Positions 1 to 6,825 of a DNA stretch of 8,149 nt are shown piece by piece. The number at the start of each line of letters is the position of its first letter. Position 1 is the first letter of the stretch. The position numbers and the translations under genes were made by a program. A model generated the notes under the pieces. The model was not told where the DNA came from, made no database searches, and saw only the letters and a list, made by a program, of their open reading frames with translations. Origin of the DNA: Phycisphaerae bacterium (GTDB taxonomy: Bacteria; Planctomycetota; Phycisphaerae; Sedimentisphaerales; Anaerohalosphaeraceae); NCBI GenBank assembly GCA_003567095.1, contig PXAQ01000202.1:1-8149 (forward strand), written 5' to 3'.

Positions 1-2
1 CG

Positions 3-575
3 CTGGGGCTGGCCGCAATCGATGAGGCCCTGGCCTCCGAGTTGGTCGATCTGGGAGCGCGTGCCGATCGGGACGCCCACCGCGACGAACACAGCATCGA
101 GGTGCAGGTGCCCTTCATCCAGCACCTGTTTCCCAACGCCAAAATTGTCCCCGTTGTGGTGCCGGTGGCGGGGTTTGATTCGCACTTCGGCACACGCCTG
201 GGACGTTTGCTGGCCAAGCTCAAGGACAAACGCGTCGTGTGCATCGCCTCGACCGATCTGACCCATTACGGGCCGCGCTACGGGTTCTGCCCGGAAGGCG
301 TCGGGCCGGCGGCGTTGCAGTGGGCGCGCGAGGTCAACGATCAGGCGTTTATTGATGTGGCGATCAAGATGGACGCCGAGGCCCTTGTCGAGACAGCGCT
401 GCACATGGGCAATGCCTGCGGACCGTCTGCGGCGGCAACCGCCATTGCCGCCGCCCACGCGATGGGCCGCGACAAAGGTGTGCTGCTGGCTCACACGACC
501 AGCAACGATATACTGATGGAGCGATTCGGGCAGTCCAGCGACGAATCGGTCGGCTATGCGGCGATTGTGTATTGA
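3..575 (+). CDS. MEMO family protein (AmmeMemoRadiSam system protein B), 3' part
   Basis: The reading frame is open to the left edge, so the N-terminus is missing; about 190 residues are visible. The protein belongs to the MEMO1-like family, related in fold to class III extradiol dioxygenases. In many bacteria and archaea it is encoded with an AMMECR1-domain protein and a radical SAM enzyme, and its biochemical role there is unsettled. Visible family motifs are DEHSIEVQVPF (His codon at 90-92), DLTHYGPRYGF and NACGPSAAAT. The EHS histidine and the Cys of NACG match metal-site residues known in human MEMO1; the remaining N-terminal His would lie outside the window. Its TGA stop overlaps a possible TTG start of mtnA and lies 5 bases before the mtnA ATG, so the two are probably co-translated. 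The AMMECR1 and radical SAM partners are not in the window and could lie upstream. Confidence 0.88.
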   Translation: MGLAAIDEALASELVDLGARADRDAHRDEHSIEVQVPFIQHLFPNAKIVPVVVPVAGFDSHFGTRLGRLLAKLKDKRVVCIASTDLTHYGPRYGFCPEGVGPAALQWAREVNDQAFIDVAIKMDAEALVETALHMGNACGPSAAATAIAAAHAMGRDKGVLLAHTTSNDILMERFGQSSDESVGYAAIVY

Positions 576-580
576 CGGCG

Positions 581-1666
581 ATGCGGCAGATTGAAACGAT
601 CAGATGGGTAGGCCACTGCGACGGCGTGCTGGATATCCTCGACCAGCGGCATCTGCCCGGGCGTGTCCAGACGCTGCGCTGCCGGCATCCACAGGAAGTC
701 TTTGAGGCGATCGCCACACTGGCGGTACGCGGCGCGCCGGCCATCGGCGTCGCCGCAGCCTACGGCGTGTGCCTGGCATTGCGAAATACTGCCGACAGCA
801 CCGCACTTGACAACGCCCGGCAGATTGTCTCTGAGACCGCTGATGACCTGGCGTCCAGCCGACCGACAGCCGTCAATTTATTTTGGGCGCTGAATCGGAT
901 CAAAGCTGTTTCGCAGACCGTAAACACCTCCACCGCACAGCTCAAGCAGCGGATTTGGGACGAGGCGCAGGCCATTGACCGGCAGGAACGGGACAGTTGT
1001 CTGTCTATCGGCCGCCATGGCGCGCCGCTCGTACCGGACGGCGGCGCGGTGCTGACCCACTGCAATGCCGGCACGCTGGCGACCACGGGCATCGGCACGG
1101 CCCTGGCGCCGCTGTATGTCGCACATGAGCAGGGCAAACGGTTTACCGTCTATGCCGACGAAACGCGGCCGCTTCTGCAGGGGGCACGGCTGACGGCGTG
1201 GGAACTGACCCAGGCGGGCATTGAGACGGTGGTCATCTGCGACAGTATGGCCGCGACGATGATGCAGGCTGGGCGCATTGGGGCGGTCTTCGTCGGCGCC
1301 GACCGCATCGCGGCCAATGGCGATACCGCCAACAAAATCGGCACGCTGGGCCTGAGCATCCTGGCCAGACATTTTGACGTGCCCTTCTACGTCGCCGCCC
1401 CGACCAGCACGTTTGACAACACCATCCCCGACGGCTCGGCCATCCCCATCGAACAGCGCAGCGCCGACGAAATCCGCCGCTTCCATGACGTGCTTATCGC
1501 CCCCCCGTCGGCCGGCATCGATAACCCGGCCTTCGACGTCACCCCCGCCAGGCACATCACCGCCATCATCACCGAGCAGGGCATTTTGCAACCGCCGTTT
1601 ACAGAAACTATCTTGGCCGTGTTGACCAAGCGGTCTATGAAGACACACCATAATCAAGGGAAATAA
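581..1666 (+). CDS. mtnA: S-methyl-5-thioribose-1-phosphate isomerase
   Basis: This cytoplasmic enzyme of the methionine salvage pathway converts the aldose methylthioribose-1-phosphate to the ketose methylthioribulose-1-phosphate. It belongs to the eIF2B-alpha/beta/delta-like superfamily. The protein is 361 residues from the ATG at 581, the usual size. Visible motifs are VRGAPAIG near residue 50, THCNAGTLATTGIGTALAPL with the catalytic Cys at 161, YADETRPLLQGARLTAWEL near 195, and GADRIAANGDTANKIGT with the catalytic Asp at 241. The Cys and Asp align with the Cys160/Asp240 pair of the Bacillus subtilis enzyme. The complete DTANKIGT block argues for MtnA rather than a translation-factor homologue. 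A TTG at 572 in the same frame would add three residues; the ATG is preferred, although neither has a clear Shine-Dalgarno sequence. No other methionine-salvage gene is visible nearby. Confidence 0.95.
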   Translation: MRQIETIRWVGHCDGVLDILDQRHLPGRVQTLRCRHPQEVFEAIATLAVRGAPAIGVAAAYGVCLALRNTADSTALDNARQIVSETADDLASSRPTAVNLFWALNRIKAVSQTVNTSTAQLKQRIWDEAQAIDRQERDSCLSIGRHGAPLVPDGGAVLTHCNAGTLATTGIGTALAPLYVAHEQGKRFTVYADETRPLLQGARLTAWELTQAGIETVVICDSMAATMMQAGRIGAVFVGADRIAANGDTANKIGTLGLSILARHFDVPFYVAAPTSTFDNTIPDGSAIPIEQRSADEIRRFHDVLIAPPSAGIDNPAFDVTPARHITAIITEQGILQPPFTETILAVLTKRSMKTHHNQGK

Positions 1667-1670
1667 TGCT

Positions 1671-3125
1671 ATGAACAAAACCATTGAGAAGAACAAGTTG
1701 TTTCCAAAACTGTTTCTGAATGGGATCGCCGTTGTCATCATTTTAGTTGTTGTCCTCTGGTCGGCCTCTTACACGCTTAGCGATGCATCACTTTCCGATG
1801 GAAGTGACGCCGGTGTTTATGTGCGCATGGCGTATCACATATTTCACCACAGAACCGTCTCGGGCAGTCGGACAGAGCCCCCTGTGCCCACAAATCGACG
1901 AGAGCCGGGCTTCTCCGCGTATCTGGCAATGATGATGCGGTTCGATTCTGAATTGCAAAACGTCAGCGTCTCGGAGATTACAACCACCGAGGGCGGCATA
2001 GAGCGCATACGCAGGCTTCAACTGCCGCTGTTGGCAGCGGCGGCGGTCGGGGCCGGCGTGTTGGCATTTATGCTGACCGGACAACTGGGATATGGTTATA
2101 TGGCCATGCTGCTGACCGGATTCAGCAACGGGTTAATCATCAGGATCAACTCGATGTATCGCGAATTGTTTATGGGGCTGATTCTGCTCATTGTCGCGAT
2201 ACTTCTGGTCGCCGCGATACGCCGCAAAAAGCCCTGGATATTTGGGCTCCTTGGGCTTGCACTGGCTGGGATGGTCTTGACCAATGCGATATACCAGTAT
2301 TTTATTGTCGTGCTGATCGCAGGTATACTGTATCTGTACAGCCGGCAGGTGTTTGAAAAAAAACAGGTACTGCTTTGTCTGGGGCTTTTGCTGGCCGGCT
2401 ATATAATTCCGACTGGCGCGTGGATGATACGCAACTATCACCATTTTGGACGGTTTTACATCACTGACCGGGCCGGCGATGTGATGGCCATTCGCGCTGA
2501 ATACAATAAGATGACCGCCGATGAGTATTGGGGAGCGTTTGTCTATTGGACACCCGATCCCTTTTTCCAGAGGAAATCGGCCAAAGTGATGCAGTTGGAA
2601 CGGCGATGGCTCAACCTGCATCGCTCTAATCGGGAAGGGTACTACGCCACTGCCAAGGCGCTAACAAATTTTCTGGAACCGGGCGAAACATTTGAAAACG
2701 CCTCAGAACGCGACAAAGTCATCCAGAAACGCGCGTTGGGTCAATTGCTGCGCCACCCCTTGCGGCACCTGGCTGCGACACTGCCGTTTGCCTGGCGGGG
2801 AATCTTTTTTGAGTACGGATACCTGCTCAGCGCCCCGATCAATGTTATGGTGCGCAGTGTCGTTGTGGTCAATGTGCTGTACTTCGCGAGCCTGTTCTAC
2901 TGGTTTGTTCACAGCCTGCGCAAGCGCCAGTGGGAGATATTGGGTGTCACACTGCTGTGTGTGTATCTGTTCGGCCTCAATTCATTTTTCTCGCACAACA
3001 TCCCGCGCTACAATCAGCCGATTTTGCCGCTGCTGGCTGTGTTGTTTACAATGAGCGTTTGCAGGCTTTTGAAGCGCGACACAGACACCGGCGCCAGACC
3101 CATACCGCCAAAGAAAAAACGCTGA
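1671..3125 (+). CDS. GT-C-type membrane glycosyltransferase-like protein (ArnT/PMT-like)
   Basis: This is a 484-residue polytopic inner-membrane protein of the GT-C architecture, a class that transfers sugars from polyprenyl-phosphate donors to acceptors on the outer face of the membrane. After one N-terminal helix (about residues 14-33) comes an external loop with acidic residues D43 and D46 (DGSDAGVY), as in the catalytic first loop of GT-C enzymes, and an REPGFSAYLA segment at 77-86. Hydrophobic helices follow at about 117-155, 165-184, 190-222, 232-255, 390-415 and 425-460. The WMIRNYHHFG motif at 261-270 and IPRYNQPILPLL near 444 are typical of this superfamily. The C-terminus is basic (PKKKR). 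AGGG at 1657-1660 is a plausible ribosome binding site, and the gene starts 4 bases after mtnA. Its base composition looks lower in GC than mtnA. Substrate and acceptor are unknown; it could also be an uncharacterised membrane protein sharing only the fold. Confidence 0.75.
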   Translation: MNKTIEKNKLFPKLFLNGIAVVIILVVVLWSASYTLSDASLSDGSDAGVYVRMAYHIFHHRTVSGSRTEPPVPTNRREPGFSAYLAMMMRFDSELQNVSVSEITTTEGGIERIRRLQLPLLAAAAVGAGVLAFMLTGQLGYGYMAMLLTGFSNGLIIRINSMYRELFMGLILLIVAILLVAAIRRKKPWIFGLLGLALAGMVLTNAIYQYFIVVLIAGILYLYSRQVFEKKQVLLCLGLLLAGYIIPTGAWMIRNYHHFGRFYITDRAGDVMAIRAEYNKMTADEYWGAFVYWTPDPFFQRKSAKVMQLERRWLNLHRSNREGYYATAKALTNFLEPGETFENASERDKVIQKRALGQLLRHPLRHLAATLPFAWRGIFFEYGYLLSAPINVMVRSVVVVNVLYFASLFYWFVHSLRKRQWEILGVTLLCVYLFGLNSFFSHNIPRYNQPILPLLAVLFTMSVCRLLKRDTDTGARPIPPKKKR

Positions 3126-3148
3126 ACCGACCCGGGTGGGGTGAACCT
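3126..3148. other. Short convergent intergenic spacer
   Basis: Only 23 bases separate the stop codons of the GT-C-like gene (+) and the flippase-like gene (-). The spacer contains the self-complementary octamer ACCCGGGT and the tail of a TGAACC direct repeat, with copies at 3123-3128 and 3142-3147. I see no stem followed by a T-tract on either strand, so no classical intrinsic terminator can be called. Transcripts from the two sides probably overlap here. Confidence 0.5.
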
Positions 3149-4096
3149 TTACCGTGTCTTGTCAACAGACAGGCGGCTTGACGCGGAACGGGGTCGTTCC
3201 AGATGCAGCGCAAAGCCGTACCCCAAAACTTCGCCCAAGAGCGTGCTGAACCGAAACAGCAGCGCGCCGAGCAGCGCGATGTCGGATCCGAGTACCGGGC
3301 CGAGAATCGCCGTCATAGCCGCCTCGCGCACACCCAGGCCGCCCGGCGCGCCGGGGGTGACAAACCCGAGTGTCCAAGAGCAGACATATCCGAAAACGAC
3401 ACGTACCAGGATGCCCGATCCCATCGCGGCATCCACCGTCATCCCTCGAAACAATGCATACAGCACCGTCCCGGACAAGAGAAGGAACAGCAAATGAAAA
3501 CAAAAAACAGCCAACATAGTCTTTATGATCGCAGCACCGGACGGCTGAACGGCAATTGTTTTTTTTCGGATGACGATGACAAGGCCCGCCGTTATCCCGC
3601 CGACGGCAACGGCGATGAGGCTTCTGAGCAGCGGACGGTAGTGAGCGATTGCATCCGGCAGGAGGCCGGGATCGTACATCAGAAAGCTGCCGACAATGAC
3701 CACGGCAGCCATGATGATCACTGTGATTTCGAGCACATTGCTAATGAGCACGATTTTATGTGAAATGCCAAACCGACCGCACAGATAATGCCGCGCCGCA
3801 TAATGCATCACATTGGAAGGGATATACTTGGCCAGTGCCGAACGAAAATAAACCGGTGCCAGCGCCCTGAACCCGACAGCGTCGTGATGAAACAACAGCA
3901 CAAGCCAGCGCCACGCATAAGCCATCAAAAAGGTACACAAAAAATACAGGAAACCGCATGCAAAAGCCACCCAGAGGTATACAATCTTAAATTGCGCCGG
4001 GTCAATCTTTGCCGCCGTGTGCACCAGGTAATAGACACACGCGGCCAGCACCACCAGTTTGAAAAACGACCGCAGACATTGTTTGGTGTCAGTCAT
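3149..4096 (-). CDS. Flippase-like integral membrane protein (LPG_synthase_TM / UPF0104 family)
   Basis: This is a hydrophobic protein of 315 residues from the ATG at 4096, with about seven or eight membrane segments. It resembles the transmembrane domain family PF03706, which includes the flippase portion of MprF and many uncharacterised proteins next to glycosyltransferases. Family signatures are the KYIPSNVMHYAARHYL stretch early in the protein and the C-terminal VTPGAPGGLGVREAAM followed by RFSTLLGEVLGYGF. Members are thought to move lipids or lipid-linked sugars across the membrane, but the substrate of this one is unknown. There is no lysyl-transferase domain, so it is not an MprF. The ATG overlaps the end of the upstream methyltransferase by 8 bases, which favours translational coupling. 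A TTG at 4108 would add four residues. It is the last gene of the nfu-GT2-methyltransferase operon. Confidence 0.85.
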   Translation of the reverse strand: MTDTKQCLRSFFKLVVLAACVYYLVHTAAKIDPAQFKIVYLWVAFACGFLYFLCTFLMAYAWRWLVLLFHHDAVGFRALAPVYFRSALAKYIPSNVMHYAARHYLCGRFGISHKIVLISNVLEITVIIMAAVVIVGSFLMYDPGLLPDAIAHYRPLLRSLIAVAVGGITAGLVIVIRKKTIAVQPSGAAIIKTMLAVFCFHLLFLLLSGTVLYALFRGMTVDAAMGSGILVRVVFGYVCSWTLGFVTPGAPGGLGVREAAMTAILGPVLGSDIALLGALLFRFSTLLGEVLGYGFALHLERPRSASSRLSVDKTR

Positions 4097-4670
4097 TGCG
4101 TTTCTCAAGCACCCACAACTGGTTCAAGCGGAACTGAAATGTTTTGTGGACAACAATCCTTAGGGACGATTGGGCCGACAGGCGACACATCATGGCGTGG
4201 TCGATATAATGCTCATGCTCATGCTTGTCATTTCGCGCCAGCCCCAGGCGAGCCATCGCTACCAGAAGCCGATGTGAACGCCGGTGCGGAGAGGTGATAA
4301 TTATGCGACCCGAGGTGGTCAGCTTTTCAGCCAACCGCCGCAGCACGTCGACAGGCTCATTCAAATGCTCAACAACCGCGACCATTGCAATGGTATCGAA
4401 CTGCCGGGCGGGCAGCGCCTGAACCGACTCGACCGATAGCATCAGATGATGAAATGAATGCTGACCAAATCGCCGCTGAGCGTCGCTGAGCATCTCGCGG
4501 CAGGCATCAACCCCGTGATAAACGAGCGTGTCAGGTAAATAATCAATGAGGTAGCCGCGGTCGCAGCCGATATCAAGAATGCTTCGTCCTGTCACATACC
4601 GGGCAACGCGACGCAATCGCTCATGCCTCAGATAGCCGCTGAACAGGCCGTCTTTGATGTCGGGTTCCAT
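4089..4670 (-). CDS. Class I SAM-dependent methyltransferase, short
   Basis: This 193-residue cytoplasmic protein has a complete small Rossmann methyltransferase core. Motif I is ILDIGCDRGYL at residues 31-41. The acidic residue ending strand 2 is D55 (HGVDA). The post-motif VVEHLNEPVDVLRRL lies near 99-113, and strand 5 is RIIITSPHR at 122-130. A HEHEHYIDHA segment near 150-159 fits the His-rich loop seen in many methyltransferases of polysaccharide and lipid clusters. The acceptor is unknown. Lying between a polyprenyl-phosphate glycosyltransferase and a flippase-like gene, it most plausibly modifies a sugar or lipid intermediate, which is an inference from position. It starts 6 bases after the glycosyltransferase stop. 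AGAGG inside the end of that gene may serve as the ribosome binding site, although its spacing of about 12 bases is long. Confidence 0.85.
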   Translation of the reverse strand: MEPDIKDGLFSGYLRHERLRRVARYVTGRSILDIGCDRGYLIDYLPDTLVYHGVDACREMLSDAQRRFGQHSFHHLMLSVESVQALPARQFDTIAMVAVVEHLNEPVDVLRRLAEKLTTSGRIIITSPHRRSHRLLVAMARLGLARNDKHEHEHYIDHAMMCRLSAQSSLRIVVHKTFQFRLNQLWVLEKRND

Positions 4671-4676
4671 CCTTGG

Positions 4677-5621
4677 CTACATCCTCTTGTTTGTTCGAAC
4701 GATCAACTCGGCCAGCAGCCCGAAAAAAAATGTCTGCAGGCCGAAAAATGCAAAACCCATCACAAAATTCACATGCTGAATCGGTTTCGGCGCTGCGCCC
4801 CACAACCAAAGCCCCATTTCCCAAACGGCAATGACGGTGGCGATCGCCAGAAACGCGGCGCCGACGGGGCCGAAGATTTTGAAGGGTTTAACGCCGATCA
4901 ATACCATCAGCAGTTGCGGCAGCACCTTGAATGGGTAGCTCAGCGAGATGAACGATTGTCCGGTTGTGCGGCGGCGAAAAGTAACCGGCACATGCGCAAA
5001 GCGCATCCCCTTGTGGTATGCATCCAGCAAAATCTGCTGGGTATAGTTGTAATCGCCCGGCAGATAAAATACGTCCAGATACTCTCTGCTGACGGCCAAA
5101 ATGCCGGGCTGGCTGTCCCGCAGCGGCCAGCCGGTCAGGGTGCGCATCAGCCAGGTGAAGACTCGATTTCCGATCAGGCGGACAAAGGGCATCTTGTACT
5201 CGATCTTGTCGTGCCGGTTGCCATAGACCACGTCCGCCTCATCGTTCAAAATAGGCGTAACCAGCGGCAGGATATCGGCTGGGTCATGCTGGCCGTCGGC
5301 GTCGAACTTGACGGCAATGTCGGCCCCGTCGCGAGCGGCGGCATACAAGCCTGTTCGCACCGCCGCGCCCAGGCCAAGATTAGTCTTGTGCCGAAGCATG
5401 CGGCTGCAGCCGGCTTGGACAGCCAGTTTGCCCGTCTGATCGGCAGAGCCATCGTCGATGACGTATGTCTGAATCGCCAGATTGCGTTTTTCAAATTCCG
5501 CTGACAGCGCCCTGAGCCTCTCAATCGTCTGAGCCATTTTTTCCTGCTCATTATAGGCCGGAATAATCACGACGATCTTGTTGTGGACACGAGACGTTTC
5601 GCTGCTTGCCGATTCAGCCAT
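4677..5621 (-). CDS. Family 2 glycosyltransferase, DPM1-like, with two C-terminal membrane helices
   Basis: This 314-residue protein is likely to transfer a sugar from a nucleotide donor to polyprenyl phosphate at the cytoplasmic face of the membrane. Its GT-A catalytic domain shows VVIIPAYNEQEKM at residues 17-29, VIDDGSADQTG at 54-64, KFDADGQHDP at 105-114 with the metal-binding DxD, and RDSQPGILA near 168-176. The order and spacing match dolichyl-phosphate-mannose/glucose synthase-like enzymes. Two hydrophobic helices follow at about 248-273 and 284-309, ending in LLAELIVRTNKRM, the usual tail of the membrane-bound bacterial subtype. GAGG four bases before the ATG is a fair ribosome binding site. 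It begins 28 bases after nfu and is followed by the methyltransferase. Its product could be the donor used by the convergent GT-C-like enzyme; sugar identity cannot be read from sequence. Confidence 0.9.
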   Translation of the reverse strand: MAESASSETSRVHNKIVVIIPAYNEQEKMAQTIERLRALSAEFEKRNLAIQTYVIDDGSADQTGKLAVQAGCSRMLRHKTNLGLGAAVRTGLYAAARDGADIAVKFDADGQHDPADILPLVTPILNDEADVVYGNRHDKIEYKMPFVRLIGNRVFTWLMRTLTGWPLRDSQPGILAVSREYLDVFYLPGDYNYTQQILLDAYHKGMRFAHVPVTFRRRTTGQSFISLSYPFKVLPQLLMVLIGVKPFKIFGPVGAAFLAIATVIAVWEMGLWLWGAAPKPIQHVNFVMGFAFFGLQTFFFGLLAELIVRTNKRM

Positions 5622-5649
5622 ATTACCTCGCTAATGGTTAAAGGCCGAT

Positions 5650-5907
5650 TCAGTTCACCGCCACCACTTCTTTGACCTCGGCAATTTTTTGTTTCAGCAG
5701 GCGCTCGACGCCCATTTTCAGGGTCATCTGGGCGCCGGGGCAGCCGCGGCAAGCCCCTTGCAGACGTACCTTAACCGTTTTGTCGGCATCCACACCAACC
5801 AATTCAATATCGCCGCCGTCATTCTGGAGCATCGGGCGGATGGATTCGATGACCTCAGCTACCTTGCCCTCAAAGCTCTTTTCGCCACAGCCGCAGGAAT
5901 CACACAT
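5650..5907 (-). CDS. NifU C-terminal domain (Nfu-type) iron-sulfur cluster protein
   Basis: This 85-residue protein is essentially a single NifU_C domain, a scaffold or carrier that delivers Fe-S clusters to apoproteins in the cytoplasm. Typical features are IRPMLQNDGGDIELVGV at about residues 23-39 and GACRGCPGAQMTLKMGVERLL at 51-71, with cluster-binding C53 and C56 in CxxC. Unlike the A-type-fused NfuA of Escherichia coli, there is no N-terminal degenerate domain. Instead the protein begins MCDSCGCGE, with Cys at 2, 5 and 7. That arrangement resembles the N-terminal nickel site of E. coli HypB and may bind metal or a cluster. AGGAG at 5915-5919, 7 bases before the ATG, is the best ribosome binding site in the window. 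It heads the operon that continues into the glycosyltransferase. Confidence 0.93.
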   Translation of the reverse strand: MCDSCGCGEKSFEGKVAEVIESIRPMLQNDGGDIELVGVDADKTVKVRLQGACRGCPGAQMTLKMGVERLLKQKIAEVKEVVAVN

Positions 5908-5921
5908 CGTTATTCTCCTGT

Positions 5922-5985
5922 ATTATAGACTACGTAAAATTCGATTCAAACATTGATTATACCAAAATACGCCTGCGGCTAACAA
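5922..5985 (-). promoter_or_regulatory. Predicted promoter region for nfu operon, two -10 boxes
   Basis: Two perfect TATAAT hexamers lie on the minus strand upstream of nfu. The distal one at 5956-5961 has TTGTTA (4/6 to consensus) at 5980-5985 with an 18-base spacer. It would start transcription near 5949, giving a leader of about 42 bases that includes the AGGAG site. The proximal one at 5922-5927 has TTGAAT (4/6) at 5944-5949 with a 16-base spacer, but its expected start near 5915 falls inside the Shine-Dalgarno sequence. The distal promoter is therefore the more useful one. This is prediction from sequence only. Confidence 0.55.
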
Positions 5986-5990
5986 CCCTT

Positions 5991-6022
5991 AAAACAAAAA
6001 ATCCTCAGCGATGGGTGCGAGG
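5991..6022 (-). terminator. Intrinsic terminator after the UbiE-like methyltransferase
   Basis: Read on the minus strand, CCTCGC (6022-6017) pairs with GC-T-GAGG (6009-6003) with one bulged T and a 7-base loop. It is followed by A and then a run of T (6000-5995) and further Ts to 5991. It lies about 50 bases past the methyltransferase stop and just before the nfu promoter, so it should insulate the two units. Confidence 0.65.
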
Positions 6023-6042
6023 TGGATTTCCGGCTTTTTAGA

Positions 6043-6062
6043 CCTGAAAAACCTCCTTCAGG
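6043..6062. other. Small inverted repeat (CCTGAA/TTCAGG)
   Basis: A perfect 6-base inverted repeat surrounds an 8-base loop, between the methyltransferase stop and its terminator. On the minus strand the loop carries GGAGGTTT. There is no T-tract on either side, so it is not a terminator by itself. It may be a 3' mRNA-stabilising hairpin or chance. Confidence 0.3.
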
Positions 6063-6072
6063 CTCTCTGTTT

Positions 6073-6819
6073 TCAGTCTGCATGGGACACAGCGGTCTCA
6101 GAGTCGAACCACAGCGTCGCGCTGATGCGACCGAACCAATGGGTATCAATGTCCAGTCGGCTGGGGTCGGCCTGCTGCAAAAGCTGCCGCAATTGATCCG
6201 GCCGAAAGCCCCGTTTGACCGAGAGCATCGCGTCATGCCAAATCAGGCCCGGCAAGAAAGGCCGCATTGCCCCGCATGCCAGATACGGCCCGGCCGCCCG
6301 ATGCAGATCGTTAATCAGCAGGCTTTGACGGACATACCCGCGTAATCGCTTGATCATGTCCACAATCTGCTCATCAGCGAAATGGTGGAAAAACAGCGAC
6401 CCGACCGCACAATCAAACGGCTCGGCCGGCCGGTACTGACAAATATCGGCCTGCACCAGTTCAATGCCTCCCACACCGGACGCGGCAATCTGCTGACGTG
6501 CCATGGCCAGGGCCGGGGCGCTTCGGTCTACGCAGGTAAACTGAAGATTCATCCCCTTTCGGCGGGCACGGCGGACAATCGCCAGCGGGATATCGCAACT
6601 GCCCGCCCCCAGATCGAGAACAGTCAGGCGCCTGCCCGGCCCGCAGGCCCGATACTGGGCCTCAATAAAACGCTCGACAATGCGCCGGCTGCCGGAAAAC
6701 CGGTTCAGCAATCGCATCAACCTGTGCGTCTTGACGGTCAGCGATTCACTTGCCAGCCCTTCGTCAATATATTCCACGCCCCCGGCGCGTTCCCTGAAAG
6801 ACATTTCTGATTTTCCCAT
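6073..6819 (-). CDS. UbiE-like class I SAM-dependent methyltransferase
   Basis: Starting at the ATG at 6819 the protein has 248 residues. The frame stays open further upstream to an ATG at 6978, but those 53 codons have no coding character and contain a promoter, so they are excluded. The methyltransferase core shows motif I VLDLGAGSCDIPL at residues 67-79, D98 ending strand 2 (CVDRS), LVQAD with D125, SLFFHHF at about 141-147, and LLINDL near 167-172. The N-terminal part (YIDEGLASE, then LMRLLNRFSGSRR) and the C-terminal GFRPDQLRQLL resemble methyltransferases found beside polyketide or quinone-type genes, but no such partner is visible, so the substrate is unknown. An in-frame ATG at 6804, with GGGA about 10 bases before it, is an alternative start. 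The gene appears monocistronic, with its own promoter and terminator. Confidence 0.85.
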   Translation of the reverse strand: MGKSEMSFRERAGGVEYIDEGLASESLTVKTHRLMRLLNRFSGSRRIVERFIEAQYRACGPGRRLTVLDLGAGSCDIPLAIVRRARRKGMNLQFTCVDRSAPALAMARQQIAASGVGGIELVQADICQYRPAEPFDCAVGSLFFHHFADEQIVDMIKRLRGYVRQSLLINDLHRAAGPYLACGAMRPFLPGLIWHDAMLSVKRGFRPDQLRQLLQQADPSRLDIDTHWFGRISATLWFDSETAVSHAD

Positions 6820-6825
6820 AAAACG

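Noticed and set aside
878..1741. Long minus-strand open frame of 287 codons opposite mtnA
   Set aside because: It is antisense to a clearly recognised enzyme, its translation is Gly/Arg/Asp-rich without family character, and it also runs into the next gene. It is a shadow of GC-rich coding sequence.
3126..3148. Bidirectional terminator between the convergent operons
   Set aside because: ACCCGGGT is self-complementary without a loop and there is no flanking T-run on either strand.
3203..3763. Plus-strand open frame of 186 codons across the flippase-like gene
   Set aside because: It is antisense to a membrane protein with family motifs. The translation is highly charged and repetitive in the way expected for the complement of hydrophobic codons.
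4623..5504. Plus-strand open frame of 293 codons opposite the GT2 gene
   Set aside because: It is antisense to a gene with complete GT2 motifs. The translation is rich in Gln and His with no recognisable domain.
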